Source of the DNA: Phycisphaerales bacterium
Lineage (GTDB): Bacteria > Planctomycetota > Phycisphaerae > Tepidisphaerales > Tepidisphaeraceae
Reading direction: 5' to 3'
Length of the DNA stretch: 5,165 nucleotides
Assembly: GCA_028288905.1 (NCBI GenBank)
Contig: JAQGHJ010000904.1
Coordinates: forward strand, 1 to 5,165
Every line of letters starts with the position of its first letter. Position 1 is the first letter of the stretch. Under the pieces are notes generated by a model. It had not been told where the DNA came from and did not search any database. It saw nothing but the letters and a program-made list of their open reading frames with translations. The translations under genes and the position numbers were made by a program. Below are positions 1-5,165 of this stretch, piece by piece.

Positions 1-348
1 GCCCGGGGGATCGAGGACCCGGTCCCCGAGCAGCTCCGCGGGACGGACCTGAGCGTCGACCTCGCCCCGCTGATCGTCCCGAGCCGGTGGCCGCAGCCGG
101 TCGCCCCGGCGACGTTCGGCGAGCTGGCGCCGTCCGGCGAGGTGCCCGGCGTGGGGAGCCCCGCCGGGGGAGGGCCGCCGCCGGTCCGCATGCTCGTCCG
201 GTGGCGGATGCCCCGCGAGCCGGTGCGGGAGGAGGAGGTCGACGCCCCGGCCGACGTGACGGGCCCGCGGCGGCACGCCGGGGCGGTGTGGTCGGAGGTG
301 ACGCCGATCCGGCCCGGGCTTTCGCCGGCCGCTGGGCGGGGCGAGTAG
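1..348 (+). CDS. 3' end of an unrecognised hypothetical protein (partial)
   Basis: The frame is open from the first base to a TAG stop at 346-348, giving 115 residues of C-terminal sequence with the start outside the window. Nearly every codon ends in G or C, as expected for a real gene in this genome, whereas the overlapping plus-strand frame gives arginine- and glycine-rich sequence typical of a shadow. The tail is rich in proline (for example SRWPQPVAPATFGEL and a GGGPPP stretch near residue 58), charged, and has no hydrophobic membrane segment. One short segment, VRMLVRWRM, could be a beta strand. I do not recognise a family and assign no function. It runs in the same direction as the osmC-type gene but is separated from it by 159 bases with a possible promoter, so the two are probably not strictly co-transcribed. 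The coding call rests on codon pattern alone. Confidence 0.6.
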   Translation, partial: ARGIEDPVPEQLRGTDLSVDLAPLIVPSRWPQPVAPATFGELAPSGEVPGVGSPAGGGPPPVRMLVRWRMPREPVREEEVDAPADVTGPRRHAGAVWSEVTPIRPGLSPAAGRGE

Positions 349-401
349 CCGGGGAGGCGTGGCGACGCGCCCCGCCGAGCTGAACCTTGCCGTCGCCGCG
401 G

Positions 402-410
402 TGCTATCAT
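402..410 (+). promoter_or_regulatory. Candidate extended -10 promoter for the osmC-type gene
   Basis: TGC followed by TATCAT at 405-410 matches the extended -10 form TGnTATAAT with one mismatch in the hexamer, and it stands out as AT-rich within a GC-rich gap. A -35 element is poor: TGAACC at 381-386 has an 18-base spacer but little similarity to TTGACA, and TTGCCG at 387-392 is too close (12 bases). An extended -10 can work with a weak -35. Transcription would begin near 417, leaving an untranslated leader of about 90 bases. The assignment is inferred from sequence only. Confidence 0.4.
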
Positions 411-493
411 CCGGGACCCCCGGGCGAACGGGCCGCCGCCGTCGCGGCCGAGCGGGGTGAAGCCGGGCCTGGGTCCGGGAACGACGAAACCAC

Positions 494-500
494 GAAGGAG
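494..500 (+). promoter_or_regulatory. Ribosome binding site deciding the osmC start
   Basis: GAAGGAG lies 7 bases before the ATG at 508, ideal Shine-Dalgarno sequence and spacing. It favours ATG 508 over the in-frame GTG at 457, which would add 17 residues unlike the family's usual N-terminus. Confidence 0.75.
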
Positions 501-507
501 CGACAGC

Positions 508-936
508 ATGCCGACGCGAACCGCCGACGCCGTGTGGAACGGGACGTTGACCGAGGGCAAGGGGACGCTCAAGAGCCAGAGCGGGGCGATCAACGGGGCG
601 TACGACTGGCGGGGCCGGACCGGGGAGGGGGCCGGCACGAACCCGGAGGAGCTGATCGCCGCGGCCCACGCCGGGTGCTTCTCGATGGCGCTGAGCCACA
701 TCCTGACCGGGGCCGGCAAGCCCCCGACGGCGATCCGCACGACGGCCAAGGTGCAGTTCGACAAGCAGGGGGACGGGTTCGCGATCACCGGCATCGCGCT
801 GACGACCGAGGCCGAGGTCCCGGGGCTGGACGACGCTGGGTTCCAGCAGCACGCCGCGGCGGCCAAGGCCGGTTGCCCGGTGTCCAAGGCGCTGTCGGCC
901 GTGCCGATCACGCTGGCGGCGACGTTGAAGAAGTAG
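508..936 (+). CDS. osmC: OsmC-family peroxiredoxin (organic hydroperoxide reductase)
   Basis: This complete 142-residue protein matches the usual length of OsmC (E. coli OsmC is 143). OsmC/Ohr proteins are cytoplasmic homodimers that reduce organic hydroperoxides with a reactive cysteine pair. Both cysteines are present: Cys57 in AHAGCFSMAL and Cys123 in AGCPVSKAL. The conserved GTNPEEL block (residues 43-49) supplies the active-site glutamate, probably Glu47 by comparison with E. coli Glu49, and Arg37 is a good candidate for the catalytic arginine. The N-terminal AVWNGTLTEGKGTLKSQSG is typical of the OsmC subgroup, as is the AAHAGCFSMALS helix, so OsmC is favoured over Ohr or YhfA-like proteins. 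The start is set by a ribosome binding site 7 bases upstream. The gene appears to be transcribed from its own promoter and ends before a strong hairpin. A role in oxidative or osmotic stress is known for the family and inferred here. Confidence 0.95.
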   Translation: MPTRTADAVWNGTLTEGKGTLKSQSGAINGAYDWRGRTGEGAGTNPEELIAAAHAGCFSMALSHILTGAGKPPTAIRTTAKVQFDKQGDGFAITGIALTTEAEVPGLDDAGFQQHAAAAKAGCPVSKALSAVPITLAATLKK

Positions 937-982
937 CGGCAAAGGGAGATGTAGGCCGCGGAGGCCGAGGGCAGTTGGAGAC

Positions 983-1030
983 AAACGAAGGTGGGGCCGG
1001 CGGGTGTTTCCGCCGGCCCCACCTTCGTTT
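983..1030. terminator. Bidirectional hairpin terminator between convergent genes
   Basis: Bases 983-1003 and 1010-1030 form a perfect 21-bp inverted repeat around a 6-base loop (GTGTTT, 1004-1009). The core is GGGGCCGGCGG paired with CCGCCGGCCCC, and the outer stem is AAACGAAGG paired with CCTTCGTTT. It lies 46 bases after the osmC stop and 32 bases after (on the minus strand) the stop of the giant protein, so it can serve both. A true U-tract is missing: each strand ends only in TTCGTTT, part of the stem. Termination is inferred from position and stability; transcript-end protection is an alternative role. Confidence 0.75.
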
Positions 1031-1062
1031 CGCCGTCCGCCGCGGCGCGTACGTCGGCGGGG

Positions 1063-1344
1063 TCAGAGCGTGACGGTGACGACGTTCGACGCGGCCGACT
1101 GGCCGACCGCGTTGAGCGCGATCACCCGGAAGTACCGCTTGCCTGCCGCGAGCGTCCCGGTCGTGTACGTGACCAGGGTGCCGGCGGCGGCCGACGGGCG
1201 GGTCGACAGGGTCGTCCAGGTCGACCCGTTCGTGGACGTCTGGACGTAGAACCCCGTCTCGTTCGCGGCGTTGTCCCGCCAAGTCAGCTTTACCTGCCGG
1301 TTGGCCAGCTTGGCGGCCACCAGCGCCGTCGGGGCGGCCGGGAC
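1063..1344 (-). other. C-terminal FN3 domain of the giant protein
   Basis: The last 93 residues form an FN3 domain: VPAAPTALVA, then VKLTWRDNAANETGFYVQ, a TNGSTWTTL strand, AGKRYFRVIALNAVGQSA and the final VVTVTL before the TGA. The WRDNA-NETGF form is common in extracellular bacterial FN3 modules. The protein stops directly at the last FN3 strand, with no tail that could hold a sorting signal. Confidence 0.9.
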
Positions 1345-4300
1345 GGTCAGAACGGTGACCGCCGCGGTCGCGGAGAACCCGCCGGCAGTCGCCCGGACCA
1401 CGCTGGTGCCGGCCGCGGTCGGGGCGGTGAACAGCCCGGTCGCCGACACCCGCCCGCCGCCCGACGCCATCGCCCACGCGAACGCCGGCTGGGTGGCCAT
1501 CGGGACGCCGAACTGGTCGACCGCCTTGGCCGCCAGTTGAACGGTCCCGCCGGTCCGGACGGTTGCCGTCGCCGGCGTCAGCTGCACGCCCTTGGTCGTC
1601 CGGACCACGTTGACGGTGGCCGTCGTGCTGCCGACCGTCGCTCCGGCCGGGTCCGTGATCGTCACCCGGAACGCGTACGCCCCGGGCTTGGCGAACGTGG
1701 CGGTCGTGGCCCGGGCGGCGGCCGTACCGTTGACCGCGAACGTGACGGCGGCCGGGCCGCTGGCCAGCACCCATCGGTACGTCAGCAGGGCCGCCTGGCC
1801 GGCGTCGACATCGGCCCCGAGTGCCGACAGCCCGACCGTCGTGCCGGTCACGGTCGCCGCCGCCGCCCGGGCGGCCTGGGCGACGGTCGGGGCGTCGTTC
1901 ACCGGGGTGACGGTGATGTACGCGGTCCCGGACCCGACCCCGCCCTTGTTGTCGGACAGGGTGAACGCGAACGTGTCGACGCCGGTGAAGTTGGCCGGCG
2001 GGCGGTACGTGATCGTCCGGTCCGCGTTGAGGACGAGCGTGGCCCCGCTGGCCGGGCGGCCGACGGCGACCAGGATCAGCGGGTCGCGGTCGGCGTCGAT
2101 CACCCCGCCGACGATGTCGACGTTGAACAGCCCGGTGTCTTCGGCGATCTCGGCCAGCACGTCGCCCGGGACCGGGGCGTCGTTCACCGGGGTGACGGTG
2201 ATCGTCACCCGGCCGAGCGCGGTCGCCCCGTCCGGGTCGGCGACCTCGTAGGTGAATCCGTCCGGGCCGTTGTAGTCGGGGGCCGGGCGGTACTCGATCC
2301 GCCCGTCCGCCCGGACCGTCGCCGTCCCGTGGGCCGGGGCGGTCGGGATCGCCGTGACCGTCAGCGGCTGGCCGTCCGCGTCGGCGTCGTTCGTGAGCAC
2401 GGCCACGCCGGCCACCACGTCCTCCGGGGTCGTGAACGCGTCCGGGCCCGCGACCGGGGCGGTGTTCCGCGGGTTCACCGTCACCGTGGCGTCTGCGGTC
2501 GCGACCCCGCCGCGGCCGTCGGACACCGTGTAGGTGAACGCGTCCGGCCCGCTGTACCCCGGGGCCGGGGTGTACGTCAGCCCGCCGAAGGCGAGGGCGA
2601 CCGTCCCGTGGGCCGGGGCGGACGCGGCCGTCACCGACAGCGGGTCGCCGTCCGGGTCGGACGCGGGCAGCGCGGCCGGGGCGACCGTCAGCGGGGCGTT
2701 CTGCCACGTCGTGCCGAACAGCGGTAGGGCGACCGGGGCGTCGTTCACCGGGGTGACCGTGACCCCGATGAACCCGGCCTCGACGCCGCCGGCGGTGTCG
2801 GACACCCGGTAGTTGAACCCGTCGAGCCCGTTGAAGTTCGGGGCCGGGCGGTACGTGATCGTGTTGTCCGGGTTGATCGTCGCGGTCCCGTGAAGTGGGT
2901 CGGACAGGAACGACACGATCGTCAGCGGCTGGCCGTCCGGGTCCGAGTCGTTGGCCAGCGCGTCGATCACGACCTGCGTGTCCTCGGCGGTGACGGCGGC
3001 GTCCGCCAGGACGACCGGCAGCCGGTTCCGCGGGTTCACGTACACCGACACCAGGCCGACCGCGACCCCGCCGTTCCCGTCGGACACCGCGTACCGGAAC
3101 TCGTCCGACCCGACGTAGTCCCGGGCCGGGGTGTACGTCACCCCGCCGCCCGGGGCGAGGGCGGCCGTCCCGTGCGCCGGGGCGACTGCGATGCCGGTCA
3201 GCACCAGCGGGTCCCCGTCGGCGTCGGACACCGGCAGTTGGGCGAACGCGAGCGGGAACGGGGTGTTCTGGAACGCGCCGATGCCCATGTTCCGGGCGAC
3301 CGGGGCGTCGTTCACCGGGGTGACCGTTATCGTGACGGCCGCCGTCGCCGTCCCGCCCTTCCCGTCGGACACGACGTACGTGAACCCGTCCGGGCCGTTG
3401 TAGTCGGCCGCCGGGCGGTACGTGACCGTCCGATCCTGGTTGACCGTCGCACTGCCGTGGAGCGGGCCGGACGTGGCCGCGACCGTCACGGTCAGCGGGT
3501 CGCCGTCCGGGTCGACGTCGTTCGCCAGCACGGCGACGGTCACGGTTTGGTCCTCCGGCACCGCGGCCGCGTCGGCGGCCGCGACCGGCGGACGGTTCGG
3601 GGCCCGGACGGTCACGGCCACGGCGGCCGTCGCCGTCCCGCCCCGGCCGTCGGAGACCGTGTAGGCGAACGCGTCCGCCCCGGCGTAGCCCGCCGCCGGG
3701 ACGTAGGTGATCGTCCCGTTCGGGTTGGCCGCGGCCGTCCCGTGGGCCGGGGCCGAGACGGCGGTGACCGTCAGCGGGTCCCCGTCCGGGTCGGCGTCGT
3801 TCGCCAGGACCGCGACGGTGGCCGGCACCTCCGGGTCGGTCGACACCGCGTCGTTCGCGGCCGTCGGCGGGCGGTTCGCGCCCTCGACCGACACCCCCTC
3901 CAGCACCGCGGTGTTCAGCCGGTCGGCGCTGCGGCTCGCGACCGACAAGCCGACCAGAACAGTGGCCGGCATCGTCACCGTCGTCGGCTCCCCGACCTGC
4001 ACCCACGCGGCCCCGTCGGCCGACGCGTACCCGGTAAACACGTTCCCCGTCCGGACGAGCTTGACCCAATAGGGAAGGGTCGCCTTGGCCCCGCCGACTA
4101 GGTCGACCTGGGTGCCGGTGGAGTTGGTCCCGACCCCGGGGCGGACGAGGAACCCGGCCGAGGCGTTGGCGAACAGCGACATCGAGGCGAACCGGGTGTT
4201 GGCGACGGTCGATTCCCGGAACATGACGCCGACCTCGGCCCACGCGTTCGTGTCCTCCAGGGCCGTCACCCGGGCGACGATCTCCCCGTCGCCGGTGACC

Positions 4301-5165
4301 GACTTGTAGCTGAACCGGAACTGGTCGCTCGTCCCGCCCACGCCGGCGGTCCCGGCGGCCACCACCGTATACGCCCCGGCTGCGGCCCCGGCCACCGTTG
4401 CCCCGCCGCCGCCCGTGGCGAACCCGCCGCCGACGTCGACCCCGGTCAGCGGCGGGGTCGGCTGGGCCGGGACGGCGGTGGACGAGAAGACCGTCGCGCC
4501 GGCCGCCCCGAGGTTGCCGGCCGCGTCGACCCCAGTCACGCGGTAGTAGTACTCGCCGCCGGTGGCGAGCCCGGCGTCCGCGTACGCCTTCGTCCCGGCG
4601 GCGAGGGTCGCCAGGGTGGCCCAGGCGGACCCGTCGAGCGACCGCTCGACCCGGTACCCCGACTCGGATGCCAGGTCCGACCACGCGAGGGACAGCGAGG
4701 TGGTCGTCCGGGCCGCGAACGCCAGCCCGGCGACGGCCGGCAGTTGGGTCGTGACCGCGACGGTCGCGGCCGGGCCGTCCCCGCCCGCGCTCGTCGGGAC
4801 GACGCGGTACGTGTACGCCCGCCCGACCGACACGCCCGGGTCGCTGAAGATCACGACGTTCGGGCCGACGGTGCCGGCGGTCGCGAACGTGGCGCCGCCG
4901 TCGGCCGACCGCTCGATCCGGTACCCGGTCTCGCCGGCCGAGTCGGGCCGCTCGAGCCAGTCGAGCACGACCTGTCCGCCGCCGGACAGGGTGGTAGTCC
5001 GGAGCCCGGTCACCGCGCTCGGGCGGTTCACGATCGCCAGCAGGTCGGACGCGGCCCCGGCCCCGGTCGCGTCCCGCGCCCGCACCCGGTACACGTACCG
5101 GGCCGACCCGGCCAGCCCGGCGTCGGCGTACGACGTGCCGGCGGCCGTGCCGGCCGTCGCGAACG
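1063..5165 (-). CDS. Giant multidomain FN3 / concanavalin-like / cadherin-like repeat protein (C-terminal 1366 residues, partial)
   Basis: The frame is open from the right edge to a TGA at 1063-1065. The GTG at 5092-5094 is not the start: the 23 residues before it continue an FN3 domain (SYADAGLAGSARYVYRV). Counting from the edge, the order is partial FN3 (1-45), FN3 (46-139), FN3 (140-241), DUF1349/concanavalin-like (242-427), seven cadherin-like repeats (428-1086), PKD/Ig-like (1087-1189), Big_2-like (1190-1273) and terminal FN3 (1274-1366). All are beta-sandwich modules typical of secreted or surface proteins, so a role in adhesion, matrix formation or polymer binding is inferred. There is no cysteine in the visible sequence, little lysine and many Asp residues in DPDGDPL motifs that may bind calcium. 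No catalytic domain, membrane segment, LPXTG, PEP-CTERM or type IX sorting domain is visible at the C-terminus. The signal peptide would lie outside the window. Gene identity and partner are unknown. Confidence 0.93.
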   Translation of the reverse strand, partial: FATAGTAAGTSYADAGLAGSARYVYRVRARDATGAGAASDLLAIVNRPSAVTGLRTTTLSGGGQVVLDWLERPDSAGETGYRIERSADGGATFATAGTVGPNVVIFSDPGVSVGRAYTYRVVPTSAGGDGPAATVAVTTQLPAVAGLAFAARTTTSLSLAWSDLASESGYRVERSLDGSAWATLATLAAGTKAYADAGLATGGEYYYRVTGVDAAGNLGAAGATVFSSTAVPAQPTPPLTGVDVGGGFATGGGGATVAGAAAGAYTVVAAGTAGVGGTSDQFRFSYKSVTGDGEIVARVTALEDTNAWAEVGVMFRESTVANTRFASMSLFANASAGFLVRPGVGTNSTGTQVDLVGGAKATLPYWVKLVRTGNVFTGYASADGAAWVQVGEPTTVTMPATVLVGLSVASRSADRLNTAVLEGVSVEGANRPPTAANDAVSTDPEVPATVAVLANDADPDGDPLTVTAVSAPAHGTAAANPNGTITYVPAAGYAGADAFAYTVSDGRGGTATAAVAVTVRAPNRPPVAAADAAAVPEDQTVTVAVLANDVDPDGDPLTVTVAATSGPLHGSATVNQDRTVTYRPAADYNGPDGFTYVVSDGKGGTATAAVTITVTPVNDAPVARNMGIGAFQNTPFPLAFAQLPVSDADGDPLVLTGIAVAPAHGTAALAPGGGVTYTPARDYVGSDEFRYAVSDGNGGVAVGLVSVYVNPRNRLPVVLADAAVTAEDTQVVIDALANDSDPDGQPLTIVSFLSDPLHGTATINPDNTITYRPAPNFNGLDGFNYRVSDTAGGVEAGFIGVTVTPVNDAPVALPLFGTTWQNAPLTVAPAALPASDPDGDPLSVTAASAPAHGTVALAFGGLTYTPAPGYSGPDAFTYTVSDGRGGVATADATVTVNPRNTAPVAGPDAFTTPEDVVAGVAVLTNDADADGQPLTVTAIPTAPAHGTATVRADGRIEYRPAPDYNGPDGFTYEVADPDGATALGRVTITVTPVNDAPVPGDVLAEIAEDTGLFNVDIVGGVIDADRDPLILVAVGRPASGATLVLNADRTITYRPPANFTGVDTFAFTLSDNKGGVGSGTAYITVTPVNDAPTVAQAARAAAATVTGTTVGLSALGADVDAGQAALLTYRWVLASGPAAVTFAVNGTAAARATTATFAKPGAYAFRVTITDPAGATVGSTTATVNVVRTTKGVQLTPATATVRTGGTVQLAAKAVDQFGVPMATQPAFAWAMASGGGRVSATGLFTAPTAAGTSVVRATAGGFSATAAVTVLTVPAAPTALVAAKLANRQVKLTWRDNAANETGFYVQTSTNGSTWTTLSTRPSAAAGTLVTYTTGTLAAGKRYFRVIALNAVGQSAASNVVTVTL
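1345..1596 (-). other. Bacterial Ig-like (Big_2-type) domain in the giant protein
   Basis: This 84-residue segment shows the Big_2-type order: VQLTPATATVRTGGTVQLAAKA, DQFGVPM, FAWAMASGGGRVSATGLFTA and then TSVVRATAGGFSATAAVTV. The pattern of a tryptophan strand, then a GRVS-TGLFTAP turn, then a V-RAT-G-S-TA-V-V end is characteristic of intimin/invasin-like Ig modules. These usually extend surface proteins away from the cell. No binding function can be read from it. Confidence 0.82.
1597..1905 (-). other. PKD/Ig-like domain in the giant protein
   Basis: This 103-residue segment starts with the same PVNDAP linker as the cadherin-like repeats but then differs. GTTVGLSALGADVD is followed by LTYRWVLASGPAAVTF, NGTAAARATTATFAKPGAY and AFRVTITDPAGATVGSTTATVNV. 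The YRW tryptophan strand, the ATF-PGAY-FRVT strand and the terminal TVNV strand match PKD-type or REJ/K319L-like Ig folds known from extracellular proteins. It is probably a structural spacer. Exact family placement is uncertain. Confidence 0.7.
1888..3324 (-). repeat. Four exact 24-base copies of the PVNDAP linker DNA
   Basis: A 24-base string is identical at 1888-1911, 2173-2196, 2734-2757 and 3301-3324. It encodes PVNDAP plus the end of the preceding VT strand. Spacings are 285, 561 and 567 bases, all multiples of three, equal to one, two and two repeat units. The surrounding repeat DNA is more diverged. Confidence 0.9.
1906..3882 (-). repeat. Array of seven tandem cadherin-like (tandem-95 / VCBS-type) repeats
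   Basis: Seven consecutive units of 93, 95, 95, 94, 93, 94 and 95 residues, in protein order: R1 3604-3882, R2 3319-3603, R3 3034-3318, R4 2752-3033, R5 2473-2751, R6 2191-2472, R7 1906-2190. Each opens with a linker such as PVNDAP, PRNRLP or NRPP, then carries a D-rich DPDGDPL-like turn, a PxHGTA or similar strand, a TYRPA or TYTPA strand, and closes with F-Y-VSD-GG and a VTVT strand. This matches the bacterial cadherin-like / tandem-95 family of Ig-like domains found in large adhesins. The Asp-rich turns are potential calcium sites. R2, R4 and R6 form one subtype and R3 and R5 another; R1 and R7 look mixed. Confidence 0.9.
3883..4440 (-). other. DUF1349 / concanavalin A-like (LamG-fold) domain in the giant protein
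   Basis: This 186-residue module has the hallmarks of the DUF1349-type concanavalin-like sandwich: GTSDQFRFSYKSVTGDGEI near its residue 36, then AWAEVGVMFRES, YWVKLVRTGNVFTGYASADG and a closing VLVGLSVASRSADRLNTA strand leading to VEGVSVE-like sequence. The family is frequent in large extracellular proteins of planctomycetes and other environmental bacteria, often next to glycan-active modules. Sugar binding is a reasonable guess from the fold, but no binding residues can be assigned. It is the only non-Ig-like sandwich visible and sits between the FN3 cluster and the cadherin-like array. Confidence 0.8.
4441..5165 (-). other. FN3 domain cluster (one partial, two complete) in the giant protein
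   Basis: The partial domain spans 5029-5165 and two complete ones span 4747-5028 (94 residues) and 4441-4746 (102 residues including a proline-rich exit linker PAQPTPPLTG). Each complete copy shows the FN3 pattern: an N-terminal strand with LDW or LAW, then GYRIERS or GYRVERS with a DG turn, then a tyrosine-rich strand (AYTYRV, EYYYRV) and a small-residue loop (AGGDG, AAGN). The ERS-DG form is common in bacterial extracellular FN3 modules. These probably act as spacers or carbohydrate-associated modules; binding cannot be judged from sequence. Confidence 0.88.

Noticed and set aside
411..480. Possible riboswitch or structured leader upstream of osmC
   Set aside because: Only short imperfect GC-rich pairings are visible, such as the CCGGGACCC region with GGGTCCGGG, which are expected by chance at this GC content. 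No known riboswitch motif was recognised.
457..507. N-terminal extension of the osmC-type protein from GTG 457
   Set aside because: The added 17 residues do not look like OsmC, and the strong GAAGGAG site sits just before ATG 508.
991..2727. A 578-codon plus-strand open frame antisense to the giant gene, and a similar one at 2890-4101
   Set aside because: Both give Arg- and Gly-rich text that repeats with the period of the opposite-strand repeats. They start in or after the terminator without a convincing ribosome binding site and look like antisense shadows.
1888..3324. CRISPR-like array, because of identical short repeats
   Set aside because: The spacing is 285-567 bases, the repeats are in frame and code for protein linkers, and the sequence between them encodes domains.
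908..4684. A 1258-codon open frame on the minus strand overlapping the giant gene in another frame
   Set aside because: Its product is Arg-, Gly- and Pro-rich low-complexity sequence with no domain, whereas the other frame gives clear FN3 and cadherin-like domains. High GC removes stop codons and creates such shadows.
5092..5094. GTG as the start codon of the giant protein
   Set aside because: The frame stays open to the window edge and the preceding 23 residues are a natural part of an FN3 domain.

Overview
The window is very GC-rich (by eye around 70%), and its real reading frames use G or C at nearly every third codon position. It encodes an exported-type multidomain protein built from FN3, concanavalin-like and tandem cadherin-like modules. 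That combination points to a planctomycete, most likely of the Gemmata group; this is inferred from composition and domain style and is not proven.

Layout: bases 1-348 are the 3' end of an unrecognised plus-strand gene. A 159-base gap follows (349-507), holding a plausible extended -10 promoter. Next comes a complete plus-strand osmC-type peroxide reductase gene (508-936) with a clear ribosome binding site. The 126-base gap 937-1062 contains a perfect 21-bp inverted repeat, best read as a two-way terminator between converging genes. The rest (1063-5165, minus strand) is the C-terminal 1366 residues of one giant protein whose start lies beyond the right edge.

In protein order the giant protein reads: a partial FN3 domain, two FN3 domains, a DUF1349/concanavalin-like domain, seven cadherin-like repeats of 93-95 residues, a PKD/Ig-like domain, a bacterial Ig-like (Big_2-type) domain and a terminal FN3 domain. 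It has no cysteine in the visible part and no recognisable C-terminal anchor. The seven repeats largely alternate between two subtypes, which suggests growth by duplication of a two-domain unit.

The osmC gene and the giant protein are convergent and have no evident functional link. I found no mobile element, CRISPR array, RNA gene or defence system. The most notable content is the architecture and internal evolution of the giant surface or secreted protein, not a new multi-gene system.
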